From positions 43,492 through 107,491 of the forward strand of contig NZ_JXJU01000008.1 of the NCBI RefSeq assembly GCF_002441655.1: a stretch of DNA of 64,000 nucleotides. Reading direction: 5' to 3'. Positions within the stretch are counted from its first letter, which is position 1; each line of letters starts with the position of its first letter. The position numbers were made by a program, and so were the translations under genes. Source of the stretch: Lactococcus fujiensis JCM 16395. Lineage in GTDB: Bacteria; Bacillota; Bacilli; Lactobacillales; Streptococcaceae. Below, piece after piece: positions 1 through 8,312 of this stretch. The notes under the pieces were generated by a model. That model did no database searches, was not told where the DNA came from, and worked only from the letters and a program-made list of their open reading frames with translations.

Positions 1-165
1 GCTTATTTAAAATTGTGTTCCAAGATAAACCAGCTTGATTCATATCTAAAACCAATTTTGCAAACAATTCTTGGTCATCATGTAATGGTGTCCCCCAAAA
101 TTCATCATGATATTTCATCATCTTTTCAGAAGACTGACACCACTTGCATCGCGTTTGAATTTCCA
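1..165 (-). CDS. tag: DNA-3-methyladenine glycosylase I, 5' part only
   Basis: This is the N-terminal 55 codons of a gene that runs off the left edge. The product should be a base-excision glycosylase removing 3-methyladenine from alkylated DNA. The translation carries RCKWC near residue 6 (zinc-binding cysteines of Tag), then YHDEFWGTPLHDD and QAGLSWNTIL, the hallmark N-terminal blocks of the Tag family. The ATG at 165 is preceded by GAGG six bases away. It lies downstream of the NUDIX gene and pcrA on the same strand, so a small DNA-repair operon is plausible. The rest of the protein, including the C-terminal zinc ligands, is outside the window. Confidence 0.85.
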
Positions 166-186
166 TTTTCTGCCTCACTTAAAATT

Positions 187-214
187 AATATACATAATTT
201 AATTTATGTATATT
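187..214. repeat. Perfect 11-bp inverted repeat between NUDIX gene and tag
   Basis: AATATACATAA at 187-197 and TTATGTATATT at 204-214 are perfect complements around a 6-base loop. The repeat starts at the NUDIX stop codon. It has no clean U tract on either strand, so it may be a weak terminator or processing hairpin, or an operator in front of tag. Confidence 0.5.
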
Positions 215-684
215 TAATAAAATTTCTTATTCCAAACTTTATTTTCAATTTCATAAAAAAATTCTGATGAATGACGTTGATCCAGCATCATTTCAGCCAT
301 TTCGATAAATCCGTCAGAAAGTGACTGCTCACTCAATGTATCTATTGGTGTCCAAAAAACTCTGCCCTCTGATGTCTCTTCTAAAAGTTGACCACAATAA
401 TCAGATGTTTGATAGAGAAAGACCATATAGCGCTTGTTTTCTTTTGTTTCATACCAGTCTTTTATCCCACACAGTTTAAGATTTTGAATTTCAAGTCCTG
501 TTTCTTCCTTAATTTCTCGGATAGTTGACAATACGATCGATTCTCCGGCTTCAACATGCCCCCCAGGAAAGGCAATCCCTTTCCAAGATTTAATTCGTTT
601 CTGAACAAGGACGGTTCTTGAATCTGAATTAATTACAGCACACATGTTGGTCAATTCAACCCGTTCCAAAGGATGCTTGCTCAT
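214..684 (-). CDS. NUDIX hydrolase (MutT/8-oxo-dGTPase-like)
   Basis: This is a 156-residue NUDIX pyrophosphohydrolase. The Nudix box is complete: GGHVEAGE, seven residues, then REIKEETGL, giving the metal-binding glutamates. Proteins of this size and context often clean 8-oxo-dGTP or other damaged nucleotides, but substrate cannot be read from sequence. I start it at the ATG at 684, one base after the pcrA stop codon, because GAAAAGAAAG at the pcrA end can serve as ribosome site; a TTG at 705 inside pcrA is the alternative. The tight junction with pcrA implies co-transcription and probably translational coupling. The gene precedes tag, which supports a role in nucleotide or DNA hygiene. Confidence 0.85.
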   Translation of the reverse strand: MSKHPLERVELTNMCAVINSDSRTVLVQKRIKSWKGIAFPGGHVEAGESIVLSTIREIKEETGLEIQNLKLCGIKDWYETKENKRYMVFLYQTSDYCGQLLEETSEGRVFWTPIDTLSEQSLSDGFIEMAEMMLDQRHSSEFFYEIENKVWNKKFY

Positions 685-685
685 T

Positions 686-2989
686 TTAGTCAGCTTTCTT
701 TTCAATTGGGGCCATTGCAGCCAACAAGCGTTTCATACCAACCTCTGGAAAATTAATTTTCAATTCCATATTATTTCCACTTCCAGTCACGCTCAACACC
801 ATTCCTTCACCCCATTTACGATGAATCGCAGTATCACCAATTTGCCAATTGACGACCTGTTTCTGGCTCACTTTTTGTTGTATAGGACGTGAAGTGGGAT
901 TGATCGCTGCTTTACGATTATGAATGGCATCAGACATGGATTGACCTGAGCCAAAACGTGTTCCTCCTGTTTTAGTTCGGTAAGCGGCATTAAATGAACT
1001 GTTTGCTTTGCGAGCGAGCCCCGCATAATCAATCAAATCATCTTCAATTTCTCCAATGAAACGACTGGGGCGATTGTAGCTCGATTTCCCATACAGGACA
1101 CGAGAATTCGCATTGGTCAAATAGAGTTGCTTTTCTGCCCGCGTAATTCCAACGTAAGCCAAGCGACGTTCTTCTTCAAGTTCTTCAACATCTTCATTCG
1201 CTCTTGAAAGTGGGAAAATATTTTCTTCCATTCCAATTAAAAATACAATAGGAAATTCTAATCCTTTCGCCGCATGAAGTGTCATTAAAGTGACCATGTC
1301 AGAATCTTCCGCCACGGAATCCGTATCTGCAATTAGACTTAGATCATTTAAGAATCGGCTCAACCTATCTATACCATTTTCTAAAATTGCTTCACCTGTT
1401 TCTTCATCAAGTGGCGTTTCATCTTTTTCATCGAAATTTTTTGTAACAGATAAAAATTCTTCAATATTTTCTATTCTCGTTTGACTTTCAATGTTGTTTT
1501 GCAACTTTAAACTGTCAAGATAACCAGAGCGATTTATGACTTCTTCGGTCAATTGAGTGACCGTGAGAACTTCAGCTTTTTGACGTAAGAGGTCAAACAT
1601 CACACCTAGATCAAAGATACTTCCCGCCGCTTTTCCTCGAATATCCGACAAAGTAATATCCATTGTTGATTCTTCCATCGAATTTCCGCGATCTCTGGCA
1701 AATTGACGCAATTTATCTACGGTTCCAGGACCGATTCCTCTTTTAGGTTCATTGATAATTCGTTCAAAACTCATATTGTCGGCAGAATTAGCGATGACGT
1801 TTAAGTAAGAAATGACATCACGAATTTCTTTACGAGAATAGAATTTGGTTCCTCCAACCATTCCGTAAGGAATATTCGATTTAAGGAATGCTTCTTCAAT
1901 ATTACGTGATTGTGCATTTGTCCGGTACAAAACGGCAAAATCTGAGTATTTTTTTCCTTCCCCTCGGACTTGTTCAACTATTTTTTGAGCAGCAAACAAG
2001 GCTTCATCACGTTCATCATTTGCACGATAGTATATGATGTGATCCCCTTCATTATTTTGTGTCCATAAGTCCTTTGGTCGACGATTGACGTTGTTTTTAA
2101 TGACATTATTTGCTGCCTGCAAAATCGTTTTCGTTGAACGATAGTTCTCTTCTAGTAATACAACTTTTGCATCTGGATAATCCTTTTCAAAGTCCAAAAT
2201 ATTTTGCATATCAGCCCCACGCCAACCGTAGATTGATTGATCGGCATCACCAACGACACAGATATTTTTAAAACGAGAGGCGAGTAGTTTCACCAATTGA
2301 TACTGAGCATGGTTTGTATCTTGATATTCATCCACGTGGATGTATTGAAATTTTCCTTGATAATAGGTCAATACATCAGGATTTTTATCAAATAAGCGCA
2401 AGGTTTGCATGATAAGGTCATCAAAATCCATGGCCTCTGATTGACGCAATTCTGCCTGATAAACTTTATAGACACGCGCAGTTAATAATTCATAAGGATT
2501 ACGGGCATTTGCTTGTGCCTCATAAGCATTCTCATCTAAAAGTTCATTCTTGGCATTTGAAATTGACCCCAGCAATGTTTTCGGATCCCATTTTTTTGGA
2601 TCGAGATTCATTTCTTTAAGAATACGTTTCATTAATGTCTTTTGTTCACCTGGGTCAACAATCGTGAAATTTCGATTATAACCAATATGATCTGCATCTC
2701 GACGCAAAATCCTTACACACATAGAGTGGAAAGTGGCTATGAGCGTATCCTGAGCTCGCGGTGTCAAAGCTAATGCACGGTCTCGCATCTCACGTGCTGC
2801 TTTATTGGTAAATGTAATGGCCAATATATTCCACGGATTTACCATTTTTTCATCTATTAGATAAGCAATACGATGCGTTAAAACACGAGTTTTTCCTGAG
2901 CCTGCACCAGCCATGATCAAAAGTGGTCCCTCCGTGGTTTGCACAGCTCTTGCTTGTTTTGTATTCATTCCTTGAAGTAGTGGATTCAT
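686..2989 (-). CDS. pcrA: ATP-dependent DNA helicase PcrA (UvrD family)
   Basis: A 767-residue superfamily 1A helicase that unwinds DNA 3'-5' in repair, plasmid rolling-circle replication and clearance of RecA or stalled polymerase. Motif I GAGSGKT is at residues 28-34, motif II VDEYQDT near 220, motif III GDADQSIYGWRGAD near 245, motif IV ENYRST near 280, and motif V/VI TLHAAKGLEF and VGITRAE in the last third. The C-terminal 50 residues, beginning with WQIGD and containing KWGEGMV, form the Tudor-like PcrA tail that contacts RNA polymerase. Length is normal for PcrA. ATG at 2989 follows AGGAAAAAAG. It begins the pcrA-NUDIX-tag run. A close UvrD assignment is possible, but the tail and the Firmicute context favour PcrA. 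Confidence 0.96.
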   Translation of the reverse strand: MNPLLQGMNTKQARAVQTTEGPLLIMAGAGSGKTRVLTHRIAYLIDEKMVNPWNILAITFTNKAAREMRDRALALTPRAQDTLIATFHSMCVRILRRDADHIGYNRNFTIVDPGEQKTLMKRILKEMNLDPKKWDPKTLLGSISNAKNELLDENAYEAQANARNPYELLTARVYKVYQAELRQSEAMDFDDLIMQTLRLFDKNPDVLTYYQGKFQYIHVDEYQDTNHAQYQLVKLLASRFKNICVVGDADQSIYGWRGADMQNILDFEKDYPDAKVVLLEENYRSTKTILQAANNVIKNNVNRRPKDLWTQNNEGDHIIYYRANDERDEALFAAQKIVEQVRGEGKKYSDFAVLYRTNAQSRNIEEAFLKSNIPYGMVGGTKFYSRKEIRDVISYLNVIANSADNMSFERIINEPKRGIGPGTVDKLRQFARDRGNSMEESTMDITLSDIRGKAAGSIFDLGVMFDLLRQKAEVLTVTQLTEEVINRSGYLDSLKLQNNIESQTRIENIEEFLSVTKNFDEKDETPLDEETGEAILENGIDRLSRFLNDLSLIADTDSVAEDSDMVTLMTLHAAKGLEFPIVFLIGMEENIFPLSRANEDVEELEEERRLAYVGITRAEKQLYLTNANSRVLYGKSSYNRPSRFIGEIEDDLIDYAGLARKANSSFNAAYRTKTGGTRFGSGQSMSDAIHNRKAAINPTSRPIQQKVSQKQVVNWQIGDTAIHRKWGEGMVLSVTGSGNNMELKINFPEVGMKRLLAAMAPIEKKAD

Positions 2990-3055
2990 CTTTTTTCCTA
3001 ACTTTCAAAATTCAATTGATTCATTTTATATAAGTCTAAAAATATCAGCCTTACT

Positions 3056-3064
3056 ATTATACCA
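3056..3064 (-). promoter_or_regulatory. Extended -10 promoter of pcrA
   Basis: On the minus strand TGGTATAAT ends about 66 bases before the pcrA ATG. A TTGACT lies too far upstream (23-base spacer) to be a standard -35, so the extended -10 probably carries the promoter. Confidence 0.5.
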
Positions 3065-3092
3065 TAATCTCCCCACCAAATTTAAGTCAATA

Positions 3093-3118
3093 CAAAAACT
3101 GAACCTCTAGAGTTCAGT
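3093..3118 (-). terminator. Intrinsic terminator of the SDR gene
   Basis: ACTGAAC and GTTCAGT (3098-3104, 3112-3118) form a 7-bp stem with a CTCTAGA loop, followed on the minus strand by TTTTT. It separates the SDR gene from pcrA. Confidence 0.8.
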
Positions 3119-3125
3119 CGATGAA

Positions 3126-3902
3126 TTATTTTTTAAATGACCGGACGAATGTTGAAGCAAATCCCATAATCTTACTAAGGTTTGGTTCATAAGATTTAAT
3201 TTCTTTTCCTCTCTCGTCTACAATTTTAGCATTGTGATTTTTTCCATCAAACAAAAAGTCAGAAATGATTTGAGCGGCCTCCTCGGGTTTTTTCACAAAA
3301 CGACTGGCTTGCGCACCATTTAAGTCCGTCGCTACTGCTCCTGGCATGACACCAAAAATTTGGCGTTTACTTTTATCTTTGATAAATTGATTCCCGAAAG
3401 CCATTGTCATTGAATTTTGCGCCGCCTTTGAAGTAATATAAGCCAAAGGTTGCCAAAATTGGTTTCCTGATATTGGGACAGTCACATTGAGTATTTTTGC
3501 ATCATCGGCCAAATTACTTAAGAGATTCAGAATTAATTCATGTGTTCCAAGAAAGTTGACTTCCAATGTTTCTCTCAAGTCATCTGTACTGTATGCAAAA
3601 GCTGATTTCGACATATCAAGTTGACCTTTATCACTTTTTAAATTTCCTGGAATACCAGCATTATTGACTAAATAATCTAAGCGCCCAACTTGTTTAGCAA
3701 CGTTATGAAGACTGCCAAAATCATTGAGGTCCAATTTTACAAAATGTGCATCTAATCCCTCTGCTCGCAAAATTTGAACAGCTGCTTGCCCTTTTTCTTC
3801 ATTGCGGGCCCCAATGAAAACTGAAATACCTTTGTGTCCCAAATAACGAGCAATTTCAAGTCCAATCCCTTTGTTTGCTCCTGTAACGAGTGCTTTTACC
3901 AT
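3126..3902 (-). CDS. Short-chain dehydrogenase/reductase (SDR)
   Basis: A 258-residue cytosolic NAD(P)-dependent oxidoreductase of the classical SDR fold. The cofactor glycine motif GANKGIG is at residues 8-14, the NNAG motif sits in LDYLVNNAG near residue 80, and the catalytic Tyr and Lys are in PLAYITSK near 155. The N-terminal ALVTGANKGIGLEIA resembles carbonyl-reductase-like bacterial SDRs. The ATG at 3902 has GAGG eight bases upstream, and TGATAAAAT at 3935-3943 (minus) is a plausible extended -10. It is monocistronic, between two terminators, and divergent from the small gene at 4025. The substrate cannot be inferred. Confidence 0.85.
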   Translation of the reverse strand: MVKALVTGANKGIGLEIARYLGHKGISVFIGARNEEKGQAAVQILRAEGLDAHFVKLDLNDFGSLHNVAKQVGRLDYLVNNAGIPGNLKSDKGQLDMSKSAFAYSTDDLRETLEVNFLGTHELILNLLSNLADDAKILNVTVPISGNQFWQPLAYITSKAAQNSMTMAFGNQFIKDKSKRQIFGVMPGAVATDLNGAQASRFVKKPEEAAQIISDFLFDGKNHNAKIVDERGKEIKSYEPNLSKIMGFASTFVRSFKK

Positions 3903-3989
3903 TAGAATTCCTCATTTATTAATTATTTGGTTCTAATTTTATCACTTTTTTGAACAATGGTAATATATTATTGATTATTAATCGCTTTT

Positions 3990-4018
3990 TTGACAATATA
4001 TCCAAGAAACAGTATAAT
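3990..4018 (+). promoter_or_regulatory. Consensus sigma-A promoter ending 6 nt before an ATG
   Basis: TTGACA at 3990-3995, a 17-base spacer, and TATAAT at 4013-4018 match the consensus at all positions. The ATG follows after TTTCGT, so the expected start of transcription coincides with the start codon. Confidence 0.9.
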
Positions 4019-4024
4019 TTTCGT

Positions 4025-4216
4025 ATGGAAAATCAATTTGAACTCTTACGAGACGGAATTCTAAAAATGCAGATTACCACTGTTAAAAAAGCTCAGCTAG
4101 TCACAGGACTTTCTCCAGATAAGATTATCAATTTTGTCAGAAATGATCCTTCGCTCCGGATTTTTGACAATGAAAATGGTTGTTGGATTAACGAAAGTGC
4201 AGCTGGACACTGCTAA
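4025..4216 (+). CDS. Small 63-residue protein of unknown function, apparently leaderless
   Basis: I do not recognise this protein. It is acidic to neutral, with a short amphipathic N-terminus (MENQFELLRDGILKMQ), a central segment TTVKKAQLVTGLSPDKI that could be a helix-turn-helix-like pair of helices, and a C-terminus with GCWINES and AAGHC. The start is chosen because a perfect TTGACA-17-TATAAT promoter ends 6 bases before this ATG; no Shine-Dalgarno sequence exists, so the mRNA should be leaderless. Initiation at the internal Met-15 would need a weak GACGG site. A bidirectional terminator follows immediately, so it is a compact stand-alone unit between divergent SDR and convergent apbE. A DNA-binding or adaptor role is only a guess. 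Confidence 0.7.
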   Translation: MENQFELLRDGILKMQITTVKKAQLVTGLSPDKIINFVRNDPSLRIFDNENGCWINESAAGHC

Positions 4217-4248
4217 AAAGACCCGTCAGGACTGACAGGTCTTTTTTT
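4215..4248. terminator. Bidirectional terminator between the small gene and apbE
   Basis: AAAAAGACC-C-GTCA, loop GGAC, TGAC-A-GGTC then seven T on the plus strand, with five T available on the minus strand. It overlaps the apbE stop codon region. Confidence 0.85.
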
Positions 4249-5347
4249 ATTTCAAGTCATTAATGTTGGCAATTTTATATGTTGAACTGGTCAGTTTAAA
4301 TTTATCTTTTAAACCTGGTGTGATATACACGTTATCGTCCTTGTCAACAATAACAACTTCAACATTTTTCATTTTTTCAACTAATTGATAACCTTTTTTC
4401 GTGCCGAGTCCAAAGATAACTGTTGAAAGACCATCACCATTAGTATCATCTTTTCCTGAAATCAATAAAGTTATACTGGCAATATCATTATCAAATGGAT
4501 AACCCGTTTGTGGATTTAATTCATGAGAATATTTAACGTTGTTTACTGTCAAATAGCGTTCATAGATACCAGACGTGTTGACATGCTGATTGGCAGCATC
4601 CAAGATTCCCATTTGTGTTCCTGTAGGGTCATTGGGATCTTTAATCCCAATGCGCCATGGCGAATTATTTCCTCGAGGAGAATGTCCAATCACGTAAATT
4701 GAACTTGATCCTAAATCAACAATTCCAGTGGTAACACCGGCTTTCTTCAATGAATCTACCATCAACATGGCCACATAACCCTTAACAATAGAGCCTAAAT
4801 CTAATTTCGTTCCTTTATTTGTCAAATAGACGGATTGATTAGCATCATCAAATTGTACAAATTTATAATTAATTGTGGGTAAAACTTCATCAATTTCTGC
4901 CTGCGTTGGCTTTTTTTCATCCGGGAATCCTATATCCCAAAGTTTTGTCAACCGTCCTACAGTGATATCATAGCCACTTTCAGGATATTCTTTTGAATAA
5001 TTGTAACCTGCTTTTATGAGTTGATATACACCAGCAGAAACTTGAACTGGTTTGATCCCAGCATTTGAATTGATTTGATCAACTTCTGAACCTTTTTGAT
5101 TTACGGTTGTTAGAGTATTATATTGAACCGGAATCTTTAAGGCATTTGCAACAGCTTTTTCTTTATTTTTGTCATAAACAGTCACCTGAATGAAAGTTCC
5201 CATGGTTGTCACATCTTTTGTATAAGGTGTTTGAAGCAGATTTTCATTCGTTGTTGTCGTTTTGCTCGTTCCGCAAGCTGCTAAGGTCACAAGGCTAACA
5301 GCTAAACTTAAAAATAATGCAATTTTTTTCATTTTTTTAAATTTCAT
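4247..5347 (-). CDS. apbE: FAD:protein FMN transferase lipoprotein (ApbE family)
   Basis: A 366-residue extracytoplasmic lipoprotein that would attach FMN covalently to Thr/Ser of target flavoproteins, using FAD and Mg. The N-terminus is a lipoprotein signal, KKIALFLSLAVSLVTLAACG, with lipobox LAAC. Family blocks are visible: GSIVKGYVA near residue 190, DLGSSSIYVIG near 215, HELNPQTGYPF near 275 and GDGLSTVIFGLG near 305. No RBS is clear before either the Met at 5347 or Met-6 at 5332. A hairpin with a TACG loop (AACAGCTT/AAGTTGTT, about 5351-5370) sits just upstream, between gyrA and apbE, and may affect translation. No obvious flavinylation target (such as an Rnf or FMN-binding subunit) is in the window. 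Confidence 0.9.
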   Translation of the reverse strand: MKFKKMKKIALFLSLAVSLVTLAACGTSKTTTTNENLLQTPYTKDVTTMGTFIQVTVYDKNKEKAVANALKIPVQYNTLTTVNQKGSEVDQINSNAGIKPVQVSAGVYQLIKAGYNYSKEYPESGYDITVGRLTKLWDIGFPDEKKPTQAEIDEVLPTINYKFVQFDDANQSVYLTNKGTKLDLGSIVKGYVAMLMVDSLKKAGVTTGIVDLGSSSIYVIGHSPRGNNSPWRIGIKDPNDPTGTQMGILDAANQHVNTSGIYERYLTVNNVKYSHELNPQTGYPFDNDIASITLLISGKDDTNGDGLSTVIFGLGTKKGYQLVEKMKNVEVVIVDKDDNVYITPGLKDKFKLTSSTYKIANINDLK

Positions 5348-5394
5348 GAAAGAAACAACTTCGTAAAGCTGTTCCTTATTCCTTAAATTATTTT

Positions 5395-7911
5395 TTATTC
5401 AACCGAATCATCGGATATAATTTCTTCAGAAACGTTCTCGTCACTTCCTAAAATAATATGCTCACCATCGACTATTTCTTCTTCCAATTCAGGTTCTGCT
5501 TCAACTAAGGCGAACGTCACAATTTGAGCATTGTCATCTAAACGCATCACTTTTACACCTTGTGCTGCACGGCCTGTTTGAGAGATGTTCTGTACACTTG
5601 TCCGAATGATAACACCAGTATCAGTGATCACCATTATATCTTCATCCCCATCAATTGCGGCTAATCCAGCTAGTTTTCCAGTTCTCTCAGTCACATTCAT
5701 GACTTTAATTCCTTTACCACCACGTCCCTTAGTTGGATATTCGCTTGCGGCCGTACGTTTTCCTAAGCCATTTTCGGAAATGACCAGAATTTCCTGACCA
5801 TCTTTAACGGTAGATGAACCAACAACGAAATCACCTTCACGTAAGTTAACGCCTTTAACACCGGTTGCCGAACGTCCCATATCTCGTACAAGATTTTCAA
5901 CAAAACGAACGGAATAGCCATTATGTGTCCCGATGATAATTTCGTCATCCCCATAAGTGAGTAAAACATTAATTAATTCATCATCGTCGCGCAAATTGAG
6001 CGCTTTAAGCCCATTCGTTCGGATATTAGCAAATTGATGTAAGTTCGTCCGTTTGACAGTACCAGCTTGCGTTGTGAAGAACAGGAAACGTTCTTGATCT
6101 GAATGACCGACATTTATGACCGTTTGAACTTTTTCACCTTCATCCAATTTTAAAAGATTGACAATAGGTAACCCTTTTGCAGTCCGTCCGTACTCAGGAA
6201 TCTCATAACCCTTCATACGATACACTCGACCTTTATTGGTAAAGAAGAGCAAATAATCATGCGTTGATGTTGAAACTAAATGTTGGACAAAATCATCATT
6301 GCTCATTCCCATCCCTTGGACTCCACGTCCACCGCGATTTTGAGCTCTGAATTCATCATTGGCCAAGCGCTTGATATAGCCTTTATTAGATAAAGTAATT
6401 AAGACATCTTCTACCTCAATTAAATCTTCATCTTCAATAGTCAAAACATCACCAACTAATAATTCTGTCCGACGAGGATCGGCAAATTTACGTTTGATTT
6501 CTTCCATCTCATCACGAATGATCCGTTTCACACGTTCAGGTTTTGCTAAAATATCAGCTAAATCAGCGATTAATGCGACTAATTCTTGATATTCATTTTC
6601 AATTTTATCACGTTCTAAACCTGTCAAACGGCGCAAACGCATATCCAAAATCGCTTGAGATTGTTTTTCAGACAATAAAAATTCAGACATCATTGCTTCT
6701 TGAGCAATGGCATCCGTTTTAGATTCGCGAATAATTGTAATAATGCGATCAATATTGTCAAGGGCAATGCGCAAACCTTCGAGAATATGAGCTCTCCCCT
6801 CAGCACGCGTCTTGTCAAACTGTGTCCTTCTTGTTACAACTTCGATTTGATGTTCAATATAATCAACCAAAATTTGTTTCAAGGAAAGGACTTTGGGAAT
6901 TCCTTTTTCAATGGCAAGCATATTAAAACCAAATGAGGTCTGTAATGAGGTTAATTTGAACAGATTATTTAAAATAACTGCAGCTGACATATCACGTCTT
7001 ACTTCAATAACAACGCGAATCCCTTCACGGTTTGATTCATCACGGACAGCTGTTAATCCTTCAATTCGTTTTTCATGATTCAAACGGACGATATGTTCTA
7101 CTAATTTTGCCTTATTTACCATGTAGGGCAATTCAGTGACAACAATCCGTTCCTTTCCACCAGCAAGTTCTTCAATATGCGTTTTTGAGCGTACTGTAAT
7201 TGAACCCTTACCTGTTTCATAGGCACGACGGATTCCTGCTTTCCCCATGACAATTCCACCAGTTGGGAAGTCAGGGCCAGGCAAAACGGTCATTAAATCA
7301 GCAATTGTTGCATCTGGATTTTCCATTAACATATCGGCAGCATCAATGGTTTCAGCCAAATTATGTGGTGGAATATTTGTTGCCATCCCAACAGCAATAC
7401 CTGTTGTTCCATTGACCAAAAGGTTAGGAAAACGTGCAGGTAAAACTAGTGGTTCACGTTCTGTCCCATCATAGTTATCGCCGAAATCCACTGTGTTTTT
7501 ATTGATATCACGCAACATTTCTAGCGTGATTTTACTCATTCGAGCTTCTGTATAACGTTGTGCCGCAGCGCCATCACCGTCCATAGAACCAAAGTTCCCA
7601 TGACCGTCCACGAGCATGTGACGATATGACCACCATTGAGCCATACGAACCATAGCTTCATAAATCGAGCTATCACCATGGGGATGATACTTACCCATGA
7701 CATCACCTGTAATACGAGCTGATTTTTTGTGTGGTTTATCTGGGGTATTCCCCAATTCATTCATTCCATATAAAATTCGGCGGTGAACAGGTTTTAGTCC
7801 ATCGCGTACATCAGGCAAAGCACGTGCGACAATGACTGACATCGCGTAGTCGATGAAGCTCGTGCGCATTTCTTTTGCTAGATTGACTGTTACAACATTT
7901 TTATCTTCCAT
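5395..7911 (-). CDS. gyrA: DNA gyrase subunit A
   Basis: An 838-residue type II topoisomerase subunit that cuts and rejoins DNA and, with GyrB, introduces negative supercoils. From the Met at 7911 (MEDKNVV, the usual GyrA start) the catalytic Tyr is at about 120 in AAQRYTEAR. The quinolone-resistance region reads [12 protein letters not shown], with Ser-81 and Glu-85 at the key positions, which are the usual sensitive-type residues. The C-terminal beta-pinwheel contains the GyrA box as QNRGGRG (one substitution from QRRGGRG), which separates it from ParC. The tail is acidic and ends in [11 protein letters not shown] longer ORF begins at 7965 but family alignment favours 7911. apbE follows 47 bases downstream with no strong terminator between. 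Confidence 0.96.
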   Translation of the reverse strand: MEDKNVVTVNLAKEMRTSFIDYAMSVIVARALPDVRDGLKPVHRRILYGMNELGNTPDKPHKKSARITGDVMGKYHPHGDSSIYEAMVRMAQWWSYRHMLVDGHGNFGSMDGDGAAAQRYTEARMSKITLEMLRDINKNTVDFGDNYDGTEREPLVLPARFPNLLVNGTTGIAVGMATNIPPHNLAETIDAADMLMENPDATIADLMTVLPGPDFPTGGIVMGKAGIRRAYETGKGSITVRSKTHIEELAGGKERIVVTELPYMVNKAKLVEHIVRLNHEKRIEGLTAVRDESNREGIRVVIEVRRDMSAAVILNNLFKLTSLQTSFGFNMLAIEKGIPKVLSLKQILVDYIEHQIEVVTRRTQFDKTRAEGRAHILEGLRIALDNIDRIITIIRESKTDAIAQEAMMSEFLLSEKQSQAILDMRLRRLTGLERDKIENEYQELVALIADLADILAKPERVKRIIRDEMEEIKRKFADPRRTELLVGDVLTIEDEDLIEVEDVLITLSNKGYIKRLANDEFRAQNRGGRGVQGMGMSNDDFVQHLVSTSTHDYLLFFTNKGRVYRMKGYEIPEYGRTAKGLPIVNLLKLDEGEKVQTVINVGHSDQERFLFFTTQAGTVKRTNLHQFANIRTNGLKALNLRDDDELINVLLTYGDDEIIIGTHNGYSVRFVENLVRDMGRSATGVKGVNLREGDFVVGSSTVKDGQEILVISENGLGKRTAASEYPTKGRGGKGIKVMNVTERTGKLAGLAAIDGDEDIMVITDTGVIIRTSVQNISQTGRAAQGVKVMRLDDNAQIVTFALVEAEPELEEEIVDGEHIILGSDENVSEEIISDDSVE

Positions 7912-7978
7912 GTTTCCCACTTTCAAAGCAAAATTTAACAAAAATGAAGTCCCCTTCATTTGCAAACATACTTAATTA

Positions 7979-8008
7979 ATTATAACAAAAAATATCAATT
8001 TTTGCGAA
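7979..8008 (-). promoter_or_regulatory. Extended -10 promoter of gyrA
   Basis: On the minus strand TTCGCA, an 18-base spacer, and TGTTATAAT (an extended -10) place the transcript start near 7972, about 60 bases before the ATG at 7911. Confidence 0.6.
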
Positions 8009-8274
8009 CCGAATGTAAGGAATTGTCTTGATTCTAATCCTATTGATCAAAGATATTTTTCAGATCAATTGATATTGATCATCACCTAAACGAACAGTAA
8101 AATAATCAAAAGTAAACAAGTTTACGCAAAAACTTAATGTGAACGAATCGTTCGGTATTTACTTAAATTTATGTGAAAAAAATTAATCGACATGTGAATC
8201 TCTTTCATTACATTTCAATTCTTTACTCAAATGTGATTATTTTTGCTTGTATTCCTACTGAGGTAAATCCTCAT
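8009..8274. other. gyrA-lepA intergenic region rich in short palindromes
   Basis: No gene is seen here. The stretch holds TTGATCAA at 8043-8050 with further TTGATC/GATCAA copies at 8063-8080, a 14-bp palindrome GTAAACAAGTTTAC at 8112-8125, the inverted repeat GAACG-AAT-CGTTC at 8141-8153, and repeated ATGTGA words between 8138 and 8236. On the minus strand 8147-8159 matches the lactococcal PurBox (AWWWCCGAACWWT) at 12 of 13 positions, but no purine gene is adjacent. Confidence 0.5.
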
Positions 8275-8299
8275 AAAAAAAGAACCAACTTTTTGGTCC
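8275..8299 (-). terminator. Intrinsic terminator of lepA
   Basis: On the minus strand GGACCAA, loop AAAG, TTGGTTC and seven T. The stop codon of lepA lies just upstream at 8313. Confidence 0.85.
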
Positions 8300-8312
8300 T
8301 TTTTATGTTCAT

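Noticed and set aside
8147..8159. PurBox as evidence of a purine-regulated gene
   Set aside because: No purine gene is adjacent and the site is about 180 bases from the gyrA start; kept only as part of the palindrome-rich region.
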